Source of the DNA: Phycisphaerae bacterium
GTDB lineage: Bacteria > Planctomycetota > Phycisphaerae > UBA1845
NCBI GenBank assembly: GCA_029260075.1
Contig: JAJDDY010000081.1
Location: 1 to 64,000, forward strand
DNA: 64,000 bases
Reading direction: 5' to 3'
Below, one piece after another: positions 17,401 through 27,300 of the stretch (the first letter of the stretch is position 1; each line of letters begins with the position of its first letter). The notes under the pieces were generated by a model that was not told where the DNA came from, made no database searches, and worked only from the letters and a program-made list of their open reading frames with translations. The position numbers and the translations under genes were made by a program.

Positions 17401-20400
17401 CGCCGTTTGCATCGGGCGGGCTGAGCGTCTCGACGCTGCGACCGAGGGCGCCATACGCCGTATCCGTCGCGTCCGCCGTTGACAACGGAAGCAACCAGCT
17501 TCCGTCCGCCGCAACCGGCTGACCGAAGTAGGGTTGATAAACGCGAGACACGTTGCCGCGCGTGTTGTACATGGTGACGTTCGTCGCGACCGGACCACCT
17601 GCCTCCAGGGCACCTAGTGCTCGGCCAAGCCCGTCGAAATACTGCTTCGTAGTCACGTCAGGCGACTCACCCTCCTTCGTGTGGGTGACCGTCGTAGTGG
17701 TACTGAAAGGGGCTGTCCAGTCATAGGAATACCTTCGCGTCGGCGCCGCAGCGTCGTCCCCCGGTGACGTTTCCTCGCTTAGTCGCCCGAACACATCGTA
17801 CGAGTAACGCGTGACGTGGCCATTGAAATCTGAAACGCTGAGCGGTGTGCCAAAACCCAAGTGATACGCGGCGTCGATGACGAGGTCCGGTTGTCCCGGT
17901 TCGGTAGGCGACATGCCTCCAACAACGATGGTCTCGCGGATCGGAAACTTGTGGAGGAATGGATCGTAGTCGACCCGTCGCTCGTGACCGTTGTCGTCGG
18001 GTTGACCCGACCCGTTCAACACCGCGTTGGCGTCGAGCGTGACCACCGGATTGCCGAACCCGTCGAACCGTTGCCGCAGCGAGTCTATGCGCCCGGAAGG
18101 GTCGCGCGGATCGCCACGGAGGTAGGATCGCTCGGTCAACTCAGGGACAACGACGGGCGGATCGTCGGCAGGTGAGATTAACTTTTGCGTCCGGTGCAGA
18201 TTACCGCGCGCACCGACCTGCCCCAAGGGCAACCCGACGAACGGATCGCCATCGTAGAAGTTTCGAATCTCCGATACGAAGGCACCGTCCGGCGACCCCT
18301 CGCGCTGCGACACGCGAGTGACACGGTCAACGATCCATGCGCCGCCCCCTCGCGCATATTCATAACCCGTGTACAGGTCGTCGGACGGATTGTCTAAATC
18401 ACCAAGATTCCAATCAAAACTCGTGTTGCCCACCACGTCGACATCGCTGCGGTTCTCCAGTCGCTTGTGAACTGCGGGATCAGTCTGCCGCTCAAGTAGC
18501 ATGGTCGCAACCCGCGTGCGAACAGCCTGTCGAACCACGCGCTCATATTCATCAGCCGTTGCATAGTCAGGCGTAAACGCATCGGGAAGAGGACCACCTA
18601 ACGGCGTACACAGGTTGCGAACCACCCACGTGTTCACCACGCGATCAAACACCACCGCATCGTCCGCGAACGAACCATCGCGCAATGGATCATCCGGAAG
18701 CGAACAGCGCTCATGCCACAGCTCGACACCCTTGATGGGCTCCTCCTCGCGACCGTCCCAGCGATGGAACTCGTCGGTTTGTCCGTCGCCGTCATTGTCG
18801 ACGCCGTCCGGCGCACCTGTGTGATAGGCCATCCGCGTAACCAGCGTCGGCGCGCTCGATCCACCGAACCGCTCGTCGCCACGCTCAATCTTTTTCACGA
18901 AGGCGAAGCCGCGAAACTGTTTTTCAAACGGATCGTAATACCCATCGCGGTAGACGAAATCCGTAAGATAGACGTCGCCATCCGCGCCTTCATCAGCATA
19001 CCCGTCAAGATCCAAACTGATCGACGTAGCCGTTCGTGAGACGACCTGCATGGGAAACGGCACGGTGATCGACCACGGGTTCAAATCGCGACGGGCGTCG
19101 AGCAAATACTCCGTCGAGCTACGGTACTCGATCGAGATGCGCCGACCGTATCCGTTGTCGATGCTTGTCAACGCGTTGAGGAACGGCGAACCCGCGATCA
19201 ACACCGCAAGGTCCACCGATTGAATTTTGGAATCGAACAGCGACGAGTCGCCGTAGATCAGATCGGTCGTACCATTGCCGTTGATGTCCGCCCAACGCAC
19301 TTCCGCAGACCCGGACACCGACGGCAAATCCGTCACCACACGCGACGGCGCGAACGTGTTGTTGCCGAGGTTCAACCAGAACCACAGATCGTCTCCTTGA
19401 GCGCGTTCCACCACTAGATCGGACAGACCGTCTCCGTTCACGTCCGTCATCTTCGCACGCGACAGGTTGCCCGTCGGCGAGTCGTCCAGCGCACGATCGG
19501 GCAGGAACATTTCCACAGCAGCATCAAACCGCCCACGACCCATGCTGGGAAAGTAAACCACGCTAATCGCGGTGATCTTGACGATGTCGCACAGCCGATC
19601 ACCATTCACGTCGGCCAGCGCCACGCCGGGGTCCGCGAAGTCAACAAATTGCCCGTTGTGAAACGCACCGTCGACCACGACCTCGTCGCTGTATACGCCG
19701 TCTCCGAGATTGAACCAGACGGAGTACGCCCCGAAATCGCTCTTGATGACATCGATCCGCTTGTCGAAGTCGATGTCGGCTGTCTGCACACTCTCGCCAT
19801 TGACACCGAACGGCGCCGGCGGCGCCGACTGCGTCACCGACATCAATTGCCCAGCCCCCCAACCGTCCACCCCCGTGTTCTCGAAAAACTCGACCGTGCC
19901 GGGCTCTGTCACTACGAGGTCCGCTACACCGTCGCCGGTCATATCCGCAAGGTGGACGTTGCTCTGCGCAAGATCGATGTTCAGCGCTCGGGCCTCGTCG
20001 GCGACGACAGCTATCGGCCCCTCCCACGAAACGGCAGGTCCACCAGCACGCTGTGCAGCGAATCCTTGCTCGACACCACCCGACACGCCGCGATTGAGGT
20101 ACACCGCGTGGCCAAGATCGGTGGTGAGCAGGTCCGGGAGTCCGTCTGCGTTCAGATCGATTAGGTCCACCTTGCCGTTGTCGAAGACAGACCCCGGCTC
20201 GTTGACGGAGCCAATCACGGCGCCGGCGGCCGAGATGGCGACCGCGGGATCGCCCGCATCGAAGACGGCGTATCCGAACGTCGTCGTGGGAAGTGTGCTT
20301 ACGCCATCAGCTCCGATAAGCGTGATTGTGGTGGGTAATGACCAATGCGGGTGCGCGGCGTAACCAATCTCATAGCGGCGGATCAGGTCGTCATCGTACA

Positions 20401-21331
20401 TCACGTCGACACGAGCGAGACGCTTCGTCGTACGCACGAGAAACCCGCTACGATAGTCGGTACGGGTATCGGGTCGACCGTCGTAAAACAGTTGCACGGA
20501 GTAAGAGTGCGTCCACGGCGACGACCCCGGGCCGTACCGGATCTCGCCTAGATAGACCTGGCGATCAGCGGCGACGGGGCGTGTGTACGAATACTCGATA
20601 ACGTTGCCGTTCGTATCCGTCTGGCGCTCGAGATTCCATCGAAAGATTTTGTTGCCGGTAGGATCGGACACGCGGCCTGCGTCGGTCAATCCGAATTCGA
20701 ACTTCGTACCGCTCTTGGCGTGCGCCTCCCATGAGTTGCCAACGCGACGACAGCGGATGAACGAACCCTCGACCTTTGCGAGGTAATACCCATTGACTAG
20801 CGGAACCAACTCTTCCCCATCCATGCCGAGGAATCGGTCCGACGGCACGCCAGCCGCGCCGTGGCCGTATTGCGGAATACCCTTGTCCGTCTGCCGCCGG
20901 ATGCTACCCGGATCGAACGTCCACCCGATACCCGCCGGACCAAACCCAAGACCGCTGTCATATTGCAACTCAAATTCAGGGGTAAATCCGGAGATGCCGT
21001 CAGGTAGGCTGAAGGCGTAGGGATATCGCGCCATTCCGGTGTTGTACGCTGGCTGAAACGCATCACCCAGTCCCTCCAACGACCCCGGGCCCGACGGCCG
21101 CGAAATCGACGTAGGAGAGACACCACTCTTATTCTGCGCCCAAGCGTGCGCAGGAAACAGACCGGCAAGTCCGAAGACCACGAGGGATGCCCAGATCAAA
21201 CGCTCGCTGGTGCACCTGCTGCCGCTGGTGCGTGAATCCCTTCTCGCACCGCTAATGCGCCCGCTGGTGCGTGAATCCCTTCTCGCACCCACGCCACGGC
21301 CTACGTTCCACATTCGCTCTTCAAGCGCCAC
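14405..21331 (-). CDS. Giant secreted SpvB/TcB-VCBS-RHS fusion (TcB-TcC-like)
   Basis: The 2308-residue protein starts at GTG 21331 with AGGAG 9 bases upstream. Domains in order: an unusual 45-residue N-terminus made of two translated R5 repeats (GARRDSRTSG twice), a hydrophobic signal segment ending AHAWAQ, and an SpvB/TcaC-type N-terminal domain (about 70-370, with YPYAFSLPDGISGFTPEFEL and GIGWTFDPGSIRR). Next are VCBS/FG-GAP units (about 385-710, such as DLNADGLPDLLTTD and DVNGDGLSDLVVE), the TcB mid-C region, and RHS/YD repeats (about 1160-1780). A PGWN-type domain (about 1833-1983, RGWNLISFQVDPG) interrupts the core before the RHS tip (1998-2113, GLHYFEARY...ARFIS). A 195-residue Ala/Gly-rich C-terminal domain ends it. 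The order matches a TcB-TcC cocoon protein that encloses its C-terminal effector. The C-terminal domain is not recognised. The stop codon lies in an R1 end. Confidence 0.9.
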   Translation of the reverse strand: MALEERMWNVGRGVGARRDSRTSGRISGARRDSRTSGSRCTSERLIWASLVVFGLAGLFPAHAWAQNKSGVSPTSISRPSGPGSLEGLGDAFQPAYNTGMARYPYAFSLPDGISGFTPEFELQYDSGLGFGPAGIGWTFDPGSIRRQTDKGIPQYGHGAAGVPSDRFLGMDGEELVPLVNGYYLAKVEGSFIRCRRVGNSWEAHAKSGTKFEFGLTDAGRVSDPTGNKIFRWNLERQTDTNGNVIEYSYTRPVAADRQVYLGEIRYGPGSSPWTHSYSVQLFYDGRPDTRTDYRSGFLVRTTKRLARVDVMYDDDLIRRYEIGYAAHPHWSLPTTITLIGADGVSTLPTTTFGYAVFDAGDPAVAISAAGAVIGSVNEPGSVFDNGKVDLIDLNADGLPDLLTTDLGHAVYLNRGVSGGVEQGFAAQRAGGPAVSWEGPIAVVADEARALNIDLAQSNVHLADMTGDGVADLVVTEPGTVEFFENTGVDGWGAGQLMSVTQSAPPAPFGVNGESVQTADIDFDKRIDVIKSDFGAYSVWFNLGDGVYSDEVVVDGAFHNGQFVDFADPGVALADVNGDRLCDIVKITAISVVYFPSMGRGRFDAAVEMFLPDRALDDSPTGNLSRAKMTDVNGDGLSDLVVERAQGDDLWFWLNLGNNTFAPSRVVTDLPSVSGSAEVRWADINGNGTTDLIYGDSSLFDSKIQSVDLAVLIAGSPFLNALTSIDNGYGRRISIEYRSSTEYLLDARRDLNPWSITVPFPMQVVSRTATSISLDLDGYADEGADGDVYLTDFVYRDGYYDPFEKQFRGFAFVKKIERGDERFGGSSAPTLVTRMAYHTGAPDGVDNDGDGQTDEFHRWDGREEEPIKGVELWHERCSLPDDPLRDGSFADDAVVFDRVVNTWVVRNLCTPLGGPLPDAFTPDYATADEYERVVRQAVRTRVATMLLERQTDPAVHKRLENRSDVDVVGNTSFDWNLGDLDNPSDDLYTGYEYARGGGAWIVDRVTRVSQREGSPDGAFVSEIRNFYDGDPFVGLPLGQVGARGNLHRTQKLISPADDPPVVVPELTERSYLRGDPRDPSGRIDSLRQRFDGFGNPVVTLDANAVLNGSGQPDDNGHERRVDYDPFLHKFPIRETIVVGGMSPTEPGQPDLVIDAAYHLGFGTPLSVSDFNGHVTRYSYDVFGRLSEETSPGDDAAAPTRRYSYDWTAPFSTTTTVTHTKEGESPDVTTKQYFDGLGRALGALEAGGPVATNVTMYNTRGNVSRVYQPYFGQPVAADGSWLLPLSTADATDTAYGALGRSVETLSPPDANGVRSRGSTAYLPLVTVESDGEDNRVGGPHFGTPKTLVHDGLERLIEVREVETLSAADSGVFVTKYRYVLPDLPAEVEDSNGNIKYMRYDGLGREIFMNDCNRGAMTNTYDPVGNMLNTVDAKGQRIDFTYDGANRLLTEDYGDEGTPLSSDRSPDVRYHYDTPSSDYPWLRNTRGQLAWVEDQTGAEYHGFDARANADTTIKRIAQANASVRDFTTVTLSDSLGRVYQTVYPDGSVVRNSYDDRGLLVTIPGFVDSISYRASRQKDVCTYNNGVTTTYSYDPRLRVTRLLTQSSTAVLQDLNYTHDQVDNILAIDDGRSLPPGDPPAALQPRSQTATFVMDNLYRLQRAVGAGYGTIDYDYDRLGNMVAKTSPNIADPLVDMGTMVSGGAMGTVARIGRSVTDSPGPHAITAITGGATAHAFGYDANGNMTAFDSDGYEFDFKDRLGRVTKDGRDVRYLYDFTDRRVIKRVDGEQTTYISKMSEIRGGELIQYVFAGAARVARFEGALTPPERITQRIPLVRGWNLISFQVDPGVSDPALVMADIADVVRVVYGYDQGVFLPWSPVTGGSLPAMLPDVGYWIWADELAELIVEGPLSNTAVEIAGGSWSLTGMPGLAPRDQEDTRVQVPTAGAVWIYTGDEFGWRVMTLSEPLWLGNLTATSTGLGYWVAPSDLSSLDAMSPPALPPLFYHADQVRSTNLTSDAAGLPSTETLYYPFGTSRHEWQATKGVGSLPHYRYGDKERDAETGLHYFEARYCDSQVARFISVDSVISASPMRYVESPRMSNLYAYAANNPLRYTDPTGNDPKDDAKGAAKTTGSILDIIGGATDTALQYLKQKTPRKVPTLVTVKPGGFAGAVAKYIKPLAPGLKALGTVAGVVGVGLGTAEATQGVMDGEADKVLGGTADAGVGIYGLLGGNFGAAFAGGYAVGGVAAEQLDKNTSLYDNSTKAANRAERAVEKATGSKTAGVVVGVGTSVMETFLPGSTNISSGLLEWYNSD
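21223..21290. repeat. Two tandem R5 repeats within the RHS gene's N-terminus
   Basis: Two copies of GCTGGTGCGTGAATCCCTTC plus TCGCACC, separated by GCTAATGCGCC. They are read in frame as the repeated peptide GARRDSRTSG just before the signal sequence. Confidence 0.85.
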
Positions 21332-21337
21332 CTTGCG

Positions 21338-24300
21338 TCACTCCTGTGAAGCCGACGACACGCAACCGCTGTATCCGTACGTGTTCAGCAACAATTTGAT
21401 GTCGCGAACACCGGTCCCTGTTGGCGAACTCCCATTAATGAATACGTCAATTCCAAGCTTGGGGTCAGCACCAAGAAGTTCCGAACCCGGAATGATCAGC
21501 AACCACCGCGTGTTCCAGACGGATCGACCGGTGAGCTTGAAGCTGATGTCCGTACACTGAGGGTCGCCGAACGCACAGGCCGCCACCGTCGGAATCAACC
21601 GCCGCCGTACCATCGCCGCCGAACCACCATCGAGCGCGTCCCACGGCATCCAACCCTCGGACGCCAAGTCCTGATTGCCGATCGGGAACGGTATGGGCAA
21701 CGTTTGATCCAAAAGGTGCCACTGCCGTGTCGGTGCATCCGGACACGTGGGTGTCCGCATGACGTCCGCACCCACAGGTACCAAGTACACATTGGCCTGC
21801 TGATTCAGCGGGAACCCCGGGTAGTGCGAGAATCGAATCGCGTGCGAGTGCAACTTGATCGCGAAGCGATCGGACGGCAACGTAGCATCACCCGTCGAAG
21901 GCCACCCGAACAGATTCAGCCCAGCCTGTACCGTCGTCGATAACGGAATCACGATGGCCGGATTGTTCGGAACCGGCGGTTGCAATGGCTGACAGTATTG
22001 GTTGTACTCCTGCAGCGCGTTGAGGTCCGGAATCCGATAGCTCGACAGAATGTCCCGCCACTCCGCGTCATACGCCACGGAGTTAGGCCGACGGAAACTC
22101 TCCCACCGCATACTGAACGTCCGAACGATTTCATCGAGCGAGTTGAAACCGAGTTGCGGCTTCAACACCGTCCAATTTGCCAACAACTCGGCCAAGCTAC
22201 CCGCCAAACCATTGCCGGGAAGCGGCGACCCGCCGGTGAACACGCCGAGTCCACGTTCCTTTACAACGCCGGTCAGAAACGTCCGACCCGCCTGAGAATC
22301 AGTACCCAACAGGTTCGTCTCATAGTCGTACGCACGAGTCGCCAGGTACGCATACCGGGCAGCCATATCGAACTGAGCGCGGTACTTCTGTAACGCATCG
22401 TTTCGGAATACGCGGAACGCCATGTCGCGATAGCGATACTGACTCACATCACGGGCCGTCTTCTGACGGAACGCCAGCAACTGTTCATACAGCCGCAAAC
22501 CACGACCGACAGCAGAGTGGTATCGCGCCGTCGACTGTTCAGCAGCCGCAGACAGCGTCAACAGGTCCAATCGCATCACAGGCAACTGACGAACGAGTTG
22601 CTGTAGTGCGATGACTTGCTGCTTAACTTGCTGCTCCTGCTCCCATCCAGTGATCGTGCGTCGTTGCGCAGCAGCAGCGGCCGCAAGATCGTTCTGCACA
22701 CTGAGTTCCTCGGCGTTCTGTTTGTTCGCTTCGAGATCGAACATCACAGCCCCGAACTCGGCCACGCCCTTGATGCTCGAGCGGACGACAGAGCTGACGT
22801 CGTTGGCCAACCCGACCACGGTCGGCAACGCGTCCGCTACAAGTGCCGCCGACGTTCGCACAAGACTCGCCCGCGCCCGCGCCAGGTTGCCCGCTTTTCG
22901 AGCACTTACCAATGCGGAACGGAGCGATGTGTCACCGGCAATCCCCTCGTCGGTAACCCTAAGGATTTCCGCGTTCAGGGTTGAACGCTCGGAGATCAAG
23001 AAGGCTTGCGCGTCGATCTGATCTAGCTGGGCCTCGTACGCCTCCACAGACTGCAAGATTCGCCCCAGCGTCTGAAGCAACTCGAAACGGGATAATTGAA
23101 TCTCGCCCAATTCCGGCCGCTGCCCCCAACCGACGGGTTTGACCAAGCCCAGACCGTCGGTTGACACGTCGAAGTCCACCGTACTGCCTGACAACAGAAC
23201 CTCGCCGGTGTTTGGGTCGATGGTCCGCACATCGAAGGACTTGGAAACAGTCACAACAACACCATCGCGCTCTCCGAGTAAGTCCGACGGCTCGACGTAG
23301 TCGAAGTGTAGAATATCCGGACCGTCGTAACCCGTGGCATAAGTCTTACCCAGTCCGATGTCCTCGGGGTATGGTTTCCCGAACACTTCGATGAGACGGC
23401 CGTTGAAGTCGCGTTCCCGCTCAGCGGAAAGATCCTGGAACGCTTCGACTCTGTCCTGTTGACTACGAAGACGCCGCGTGTTTTCGTTGGCGTAGTCAAA
23501 CGCAGTGACTGCATTGCCAAGCGCCGAAGCCGCTCGATCAAAGATTTGCTCGAAATGCGTTTTGCCTTCCTGAATCTCACTGGGGTTCAAGCCGAACGGC
23601 ACAACATTTACAGCCAGCCCCAACGGATTCAGACCACGGTCAGCCTTATCCATCGTCGATTGAATTTCAGCATAGGAAGCCGCAATCTCGCCAATCTCAA
23701 GCACCGTCGTACGATCGATCTTGCGGATCGTGTCCAGGTGCGTGGGTTCGTCGTCCTCATCGTCAAGTAGCGCGTTGACTGTGACCCAATCGAAGTATGC
23801 CCCCTGTCCCGTGCGACGTGCCCAGTCTGCAACACCCCAAGCCCGTGCCGGGTCTTGGGTGTCGGGATACCCCTCTTGCACGGACGGATTCGCATCGTAG
23901 CGCTGACGGAAAGTTAACGAAGTGATCGCCGCCCCGGTCTTCGCCTTGGCGGCCGCCGCCTTGGCGAAGGATCGCTCGTACTGAAAACCGACCTGCACCG
24001 GCTGTCCGCCAACGAGCACCGATTCCGTCGAGACAATCCACTCGAACACCGGGTGCTTCAGCAAGGTGTACATCTTCTTTACGGAAGTCAGATAGTGTCC
24101 GTAGGCATCGCCGTGACCCTGACGATAGATCGCTCGGGCTGCGGGCACACTGGTAACTTGATAGTTGTTGGCGTACGCCACCTGACCGTTGCCGCTGGTG
24201 AAATTCCATGGGAAGCGGTTGTATACCGTGGCTGTGATTCGTCCTTCGACGTCGAGATCAGGCGGACGAACGGTATCCAGCCCGCGCAGCAGCGCCAATT

Positions 24301-27300
24301 CCTCCTCAAGCACGGTCGACACTTGATTCTCAAAACAGAAGACCGCGCGCGGATCGTAACTCAGCGGAGGTTCACCAGCCTCCGCGAAGAGACCAATCGT
24401 CGGATCGGACGCGTCGGCGAAGGCCTCGTTGCCCAAGAGCATGTAGAGGTCAGCAACCTTGGAACTTACCAAACTCAACGCCAAGTTCGCTGGGTCGTAG
24501 CTAATTCCGACGTCAATACTGAACGAGCGCGCCCGGCGAAGCACCGTCTCATAGACCTGGATCAAACCCAACCCATTGATGTTCGCTGGCGTGCAGTTCA
24601 GCGCGACCGGAGACTCGAAACGAATCCCCGCCTGCCCAATCATGTCCACGTACGTGCTGGTCGGACCGGAATGAAAACCCGCAACCCGCTGGTCGAACGG
24701 ATTGATGCCCCGCACCACGCGCTTGACCCAACCCTCGGCCAACTGTGGTGCCGACCAATTGCTGATGGCCGTGCCATCGTTGACCAAACTCAACGGCCAC
24801 GGATCGCCACTCTCGTTACAGCCCAACCCATTGCACGGGCAGTTGACATAGCCACGGTAGCGCGCTCGCCACCACGAATCTGCAAGCGTAAACGGAGAAG
24901 CCCCTTCGATGATCACCTCGCGCAGGCCAATGCCATTCGCGTAGTTCGATGGTGGATTGTAATTGGTCCACGTCGCGAGCCCCGGCGCACTCGGATCGTA
25001 ATCGACCGATACCTGCCAGTCATAAATCAGCAACTCCGGGCGACCACCACCGTCCACGGTGTGCTGAAGAACCTGCTTCTCGTTGAACGGACAAGTGGGC
25101 TGAATGACTTGAATTCGCCCCGTCGCGCCCGGACAGTCCACGCGCCACACTTCCACACTGACGGGGAGCGGGTCACAGGCGTCCGCGTCTTGGAAGCCAA
25201 GCGTCACCCAACCCGGCTGCACACTTTGATCCGCGACAGAAACCCATTTCTCAACCGGGTCGGCAAGTGGTGTGGTTAGCTGAGCCCGCGAAAGATTGAA
25301 CAACTGGAAGATGGCACTTTGATAGGTCGCATTTTGACTCAGCAGAAGGAGGAGTTCGCGGTCTCTCACGCCCATAACGCCTCGGAAGAAAATGCTTCCA
25401 CCCAATTCGTGCCGAATTCTATCCGGAACCGTATCGCCACCACCGCCAAGCGCCCCACCAATAAGGTGCGGCGGAAGTTTGGTGAAGTCTACACCAGCCG
25501 GAAGCACAGGCAGCAATACAGAGACTTCGTGCGTCGGGTCGATGATGCGAATGCCCACGCTGTCGTGCAATACGTCGGCCGTACCACATTGACCCGTCAC
25601 GTCGACACGCTCGCCCGGCGCCAAAGGTCTGGCACATCCAGGATCAGTGGGATAGGTGCAATTCGGTGGCGCCGGAGGCCAGCTCGGACGGTAAGTGATC
25701 GGCGTCGGGGTACCATCCCCGGTCACGAAGTCACGCCACGGTTGGCAACCGCCATCAGCCGCCCAGTTCTCCCATAGACTTACCGTCCCACTACTCGGCT
25801 GCGGCGTCGACGTATCTGTCGTCTCCTCCACTGCCCATATTCCACCAGTCCGATCAACCCAGAGTGCATCGCCGAACACCGTGGTGAGGGGCTGTGGCGG
25901 CGTACCGGTCAGACATGCTGCCGCTGCGAAATTCACCGGAAACATTGGATCAATCGGCAAACCGGCTAACACCGGAACCGGCGTGGTCGGGTCTGACTGG
26001 TTCGGAAACTCCGCGTAGTCGAAGAAAAAAGGACTCTCTTCGGCAATGACCTCATGCACGCCCATCAGCCACTGCCCAGTGGGGTCACATGTTTCCCCCG
26101 ATCCGCACGCCGCCTCATCATTACACAAGTTCTTGCCAACAGAGCATAGCAATTCGGGATACTTCACAAGCGTATACGGATGGCCCGAATTAACCCCCCA
26201 TGGATTGTCATCACGAACAGCGAACGCTCGAAGACTCCCGGCGATCGGTAGTAGTGTGGCGTGCTCATCGTTCGGGTTCCAGCCATCGATCGTGGTGGGT
26301 CCACCGAACGCGCCCGTGTCATAAATCTCCGAACCGGGCGGGTATGACCCGGCGCCCGATCGCGACGCGATAATAATCGGATCGGCCAAAGTGGACGCAA
26401 TCGGTGCCGCCCACTGCGCTTCATACTCCCTTACGCGGAACGGCCAGAACGTTCCCGGCGCGTAACTCCCCTCCTCGAACCACCAAGCTTCCAGCGGTCC
26501 GTGAACGTCAGAACTATTGACCGGAAAGATTTGCCCGGTTTGAGTGTAGATGTCCGCCGCGTACGGCTGCCCAGACTGCAAGTATCCGAAAGGAATGAGC
26601 GGCGTAGCCGGATCGTGCTCCGGATGTGAGAGTTGCGTACCAATCGCTGCGACGAACGTGCCCTCATGCACGCCCTCACCAGTTAGGTCGTCGTACGGTG
26701 TAGTGTGATCGAATGCGCGTACCACCTCAAAGTTCACGCCGATGCGGTTGCCCACGCAGGACGCACCGGGCAAGTCTTCCTTTCGGTCGAATCGTACCAC
26801 GGCATACCCAGGCGCGCTCGCCGTGAACTTATCGCCGTCGATCAGTTGTGCTAGAGGAGCTGTGAACTGACTCGGAAACACGACCTCTGCCTGGCAGTAC
26901 ACCTCCGTGTCGCCGACAGGTAGAAAAACGACCGGCGGATCGGGGGTCGCGTCCGCCACGACTGCGTGCGGCTGTGGATCGCTGGGCCAGTCAGTTGTGA
27001 ACCGCTGAATCGAGTGGTGCCAACAGTTCAGCGAGAACGGCACTTCGTCATACCACGCCACAACAATGTTTGACGCGCTCGCCTCGGGTCGGATCGGCCA
27101 GACCTCGAGGGGCGCCTCACTTCTCTGCCACGCGACCGCGAAACCGTTCTGCTCGGCATTCGTGATGAACGACGCCTTACAGTCCGCGCCGTTCGGAATC
27201 GCGAGTTGTCGGCCCACATCTACGGGCTCGGGAGAGGGGGTGCCAAAGTTCGCAATGTCCACAACCTCAAGACCCACAAGGCGTCCCGTTGGACCGTCTG

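Noticed and set aside
24053..25279. 408-codon plus-strand ORF opposite the 2792-residue gene
   Set aside because: It is antisense to a clear coding sequence, rich in Arg/His/Val, with no motif or start signal. Long antisense frames are common in GC-rich genes.
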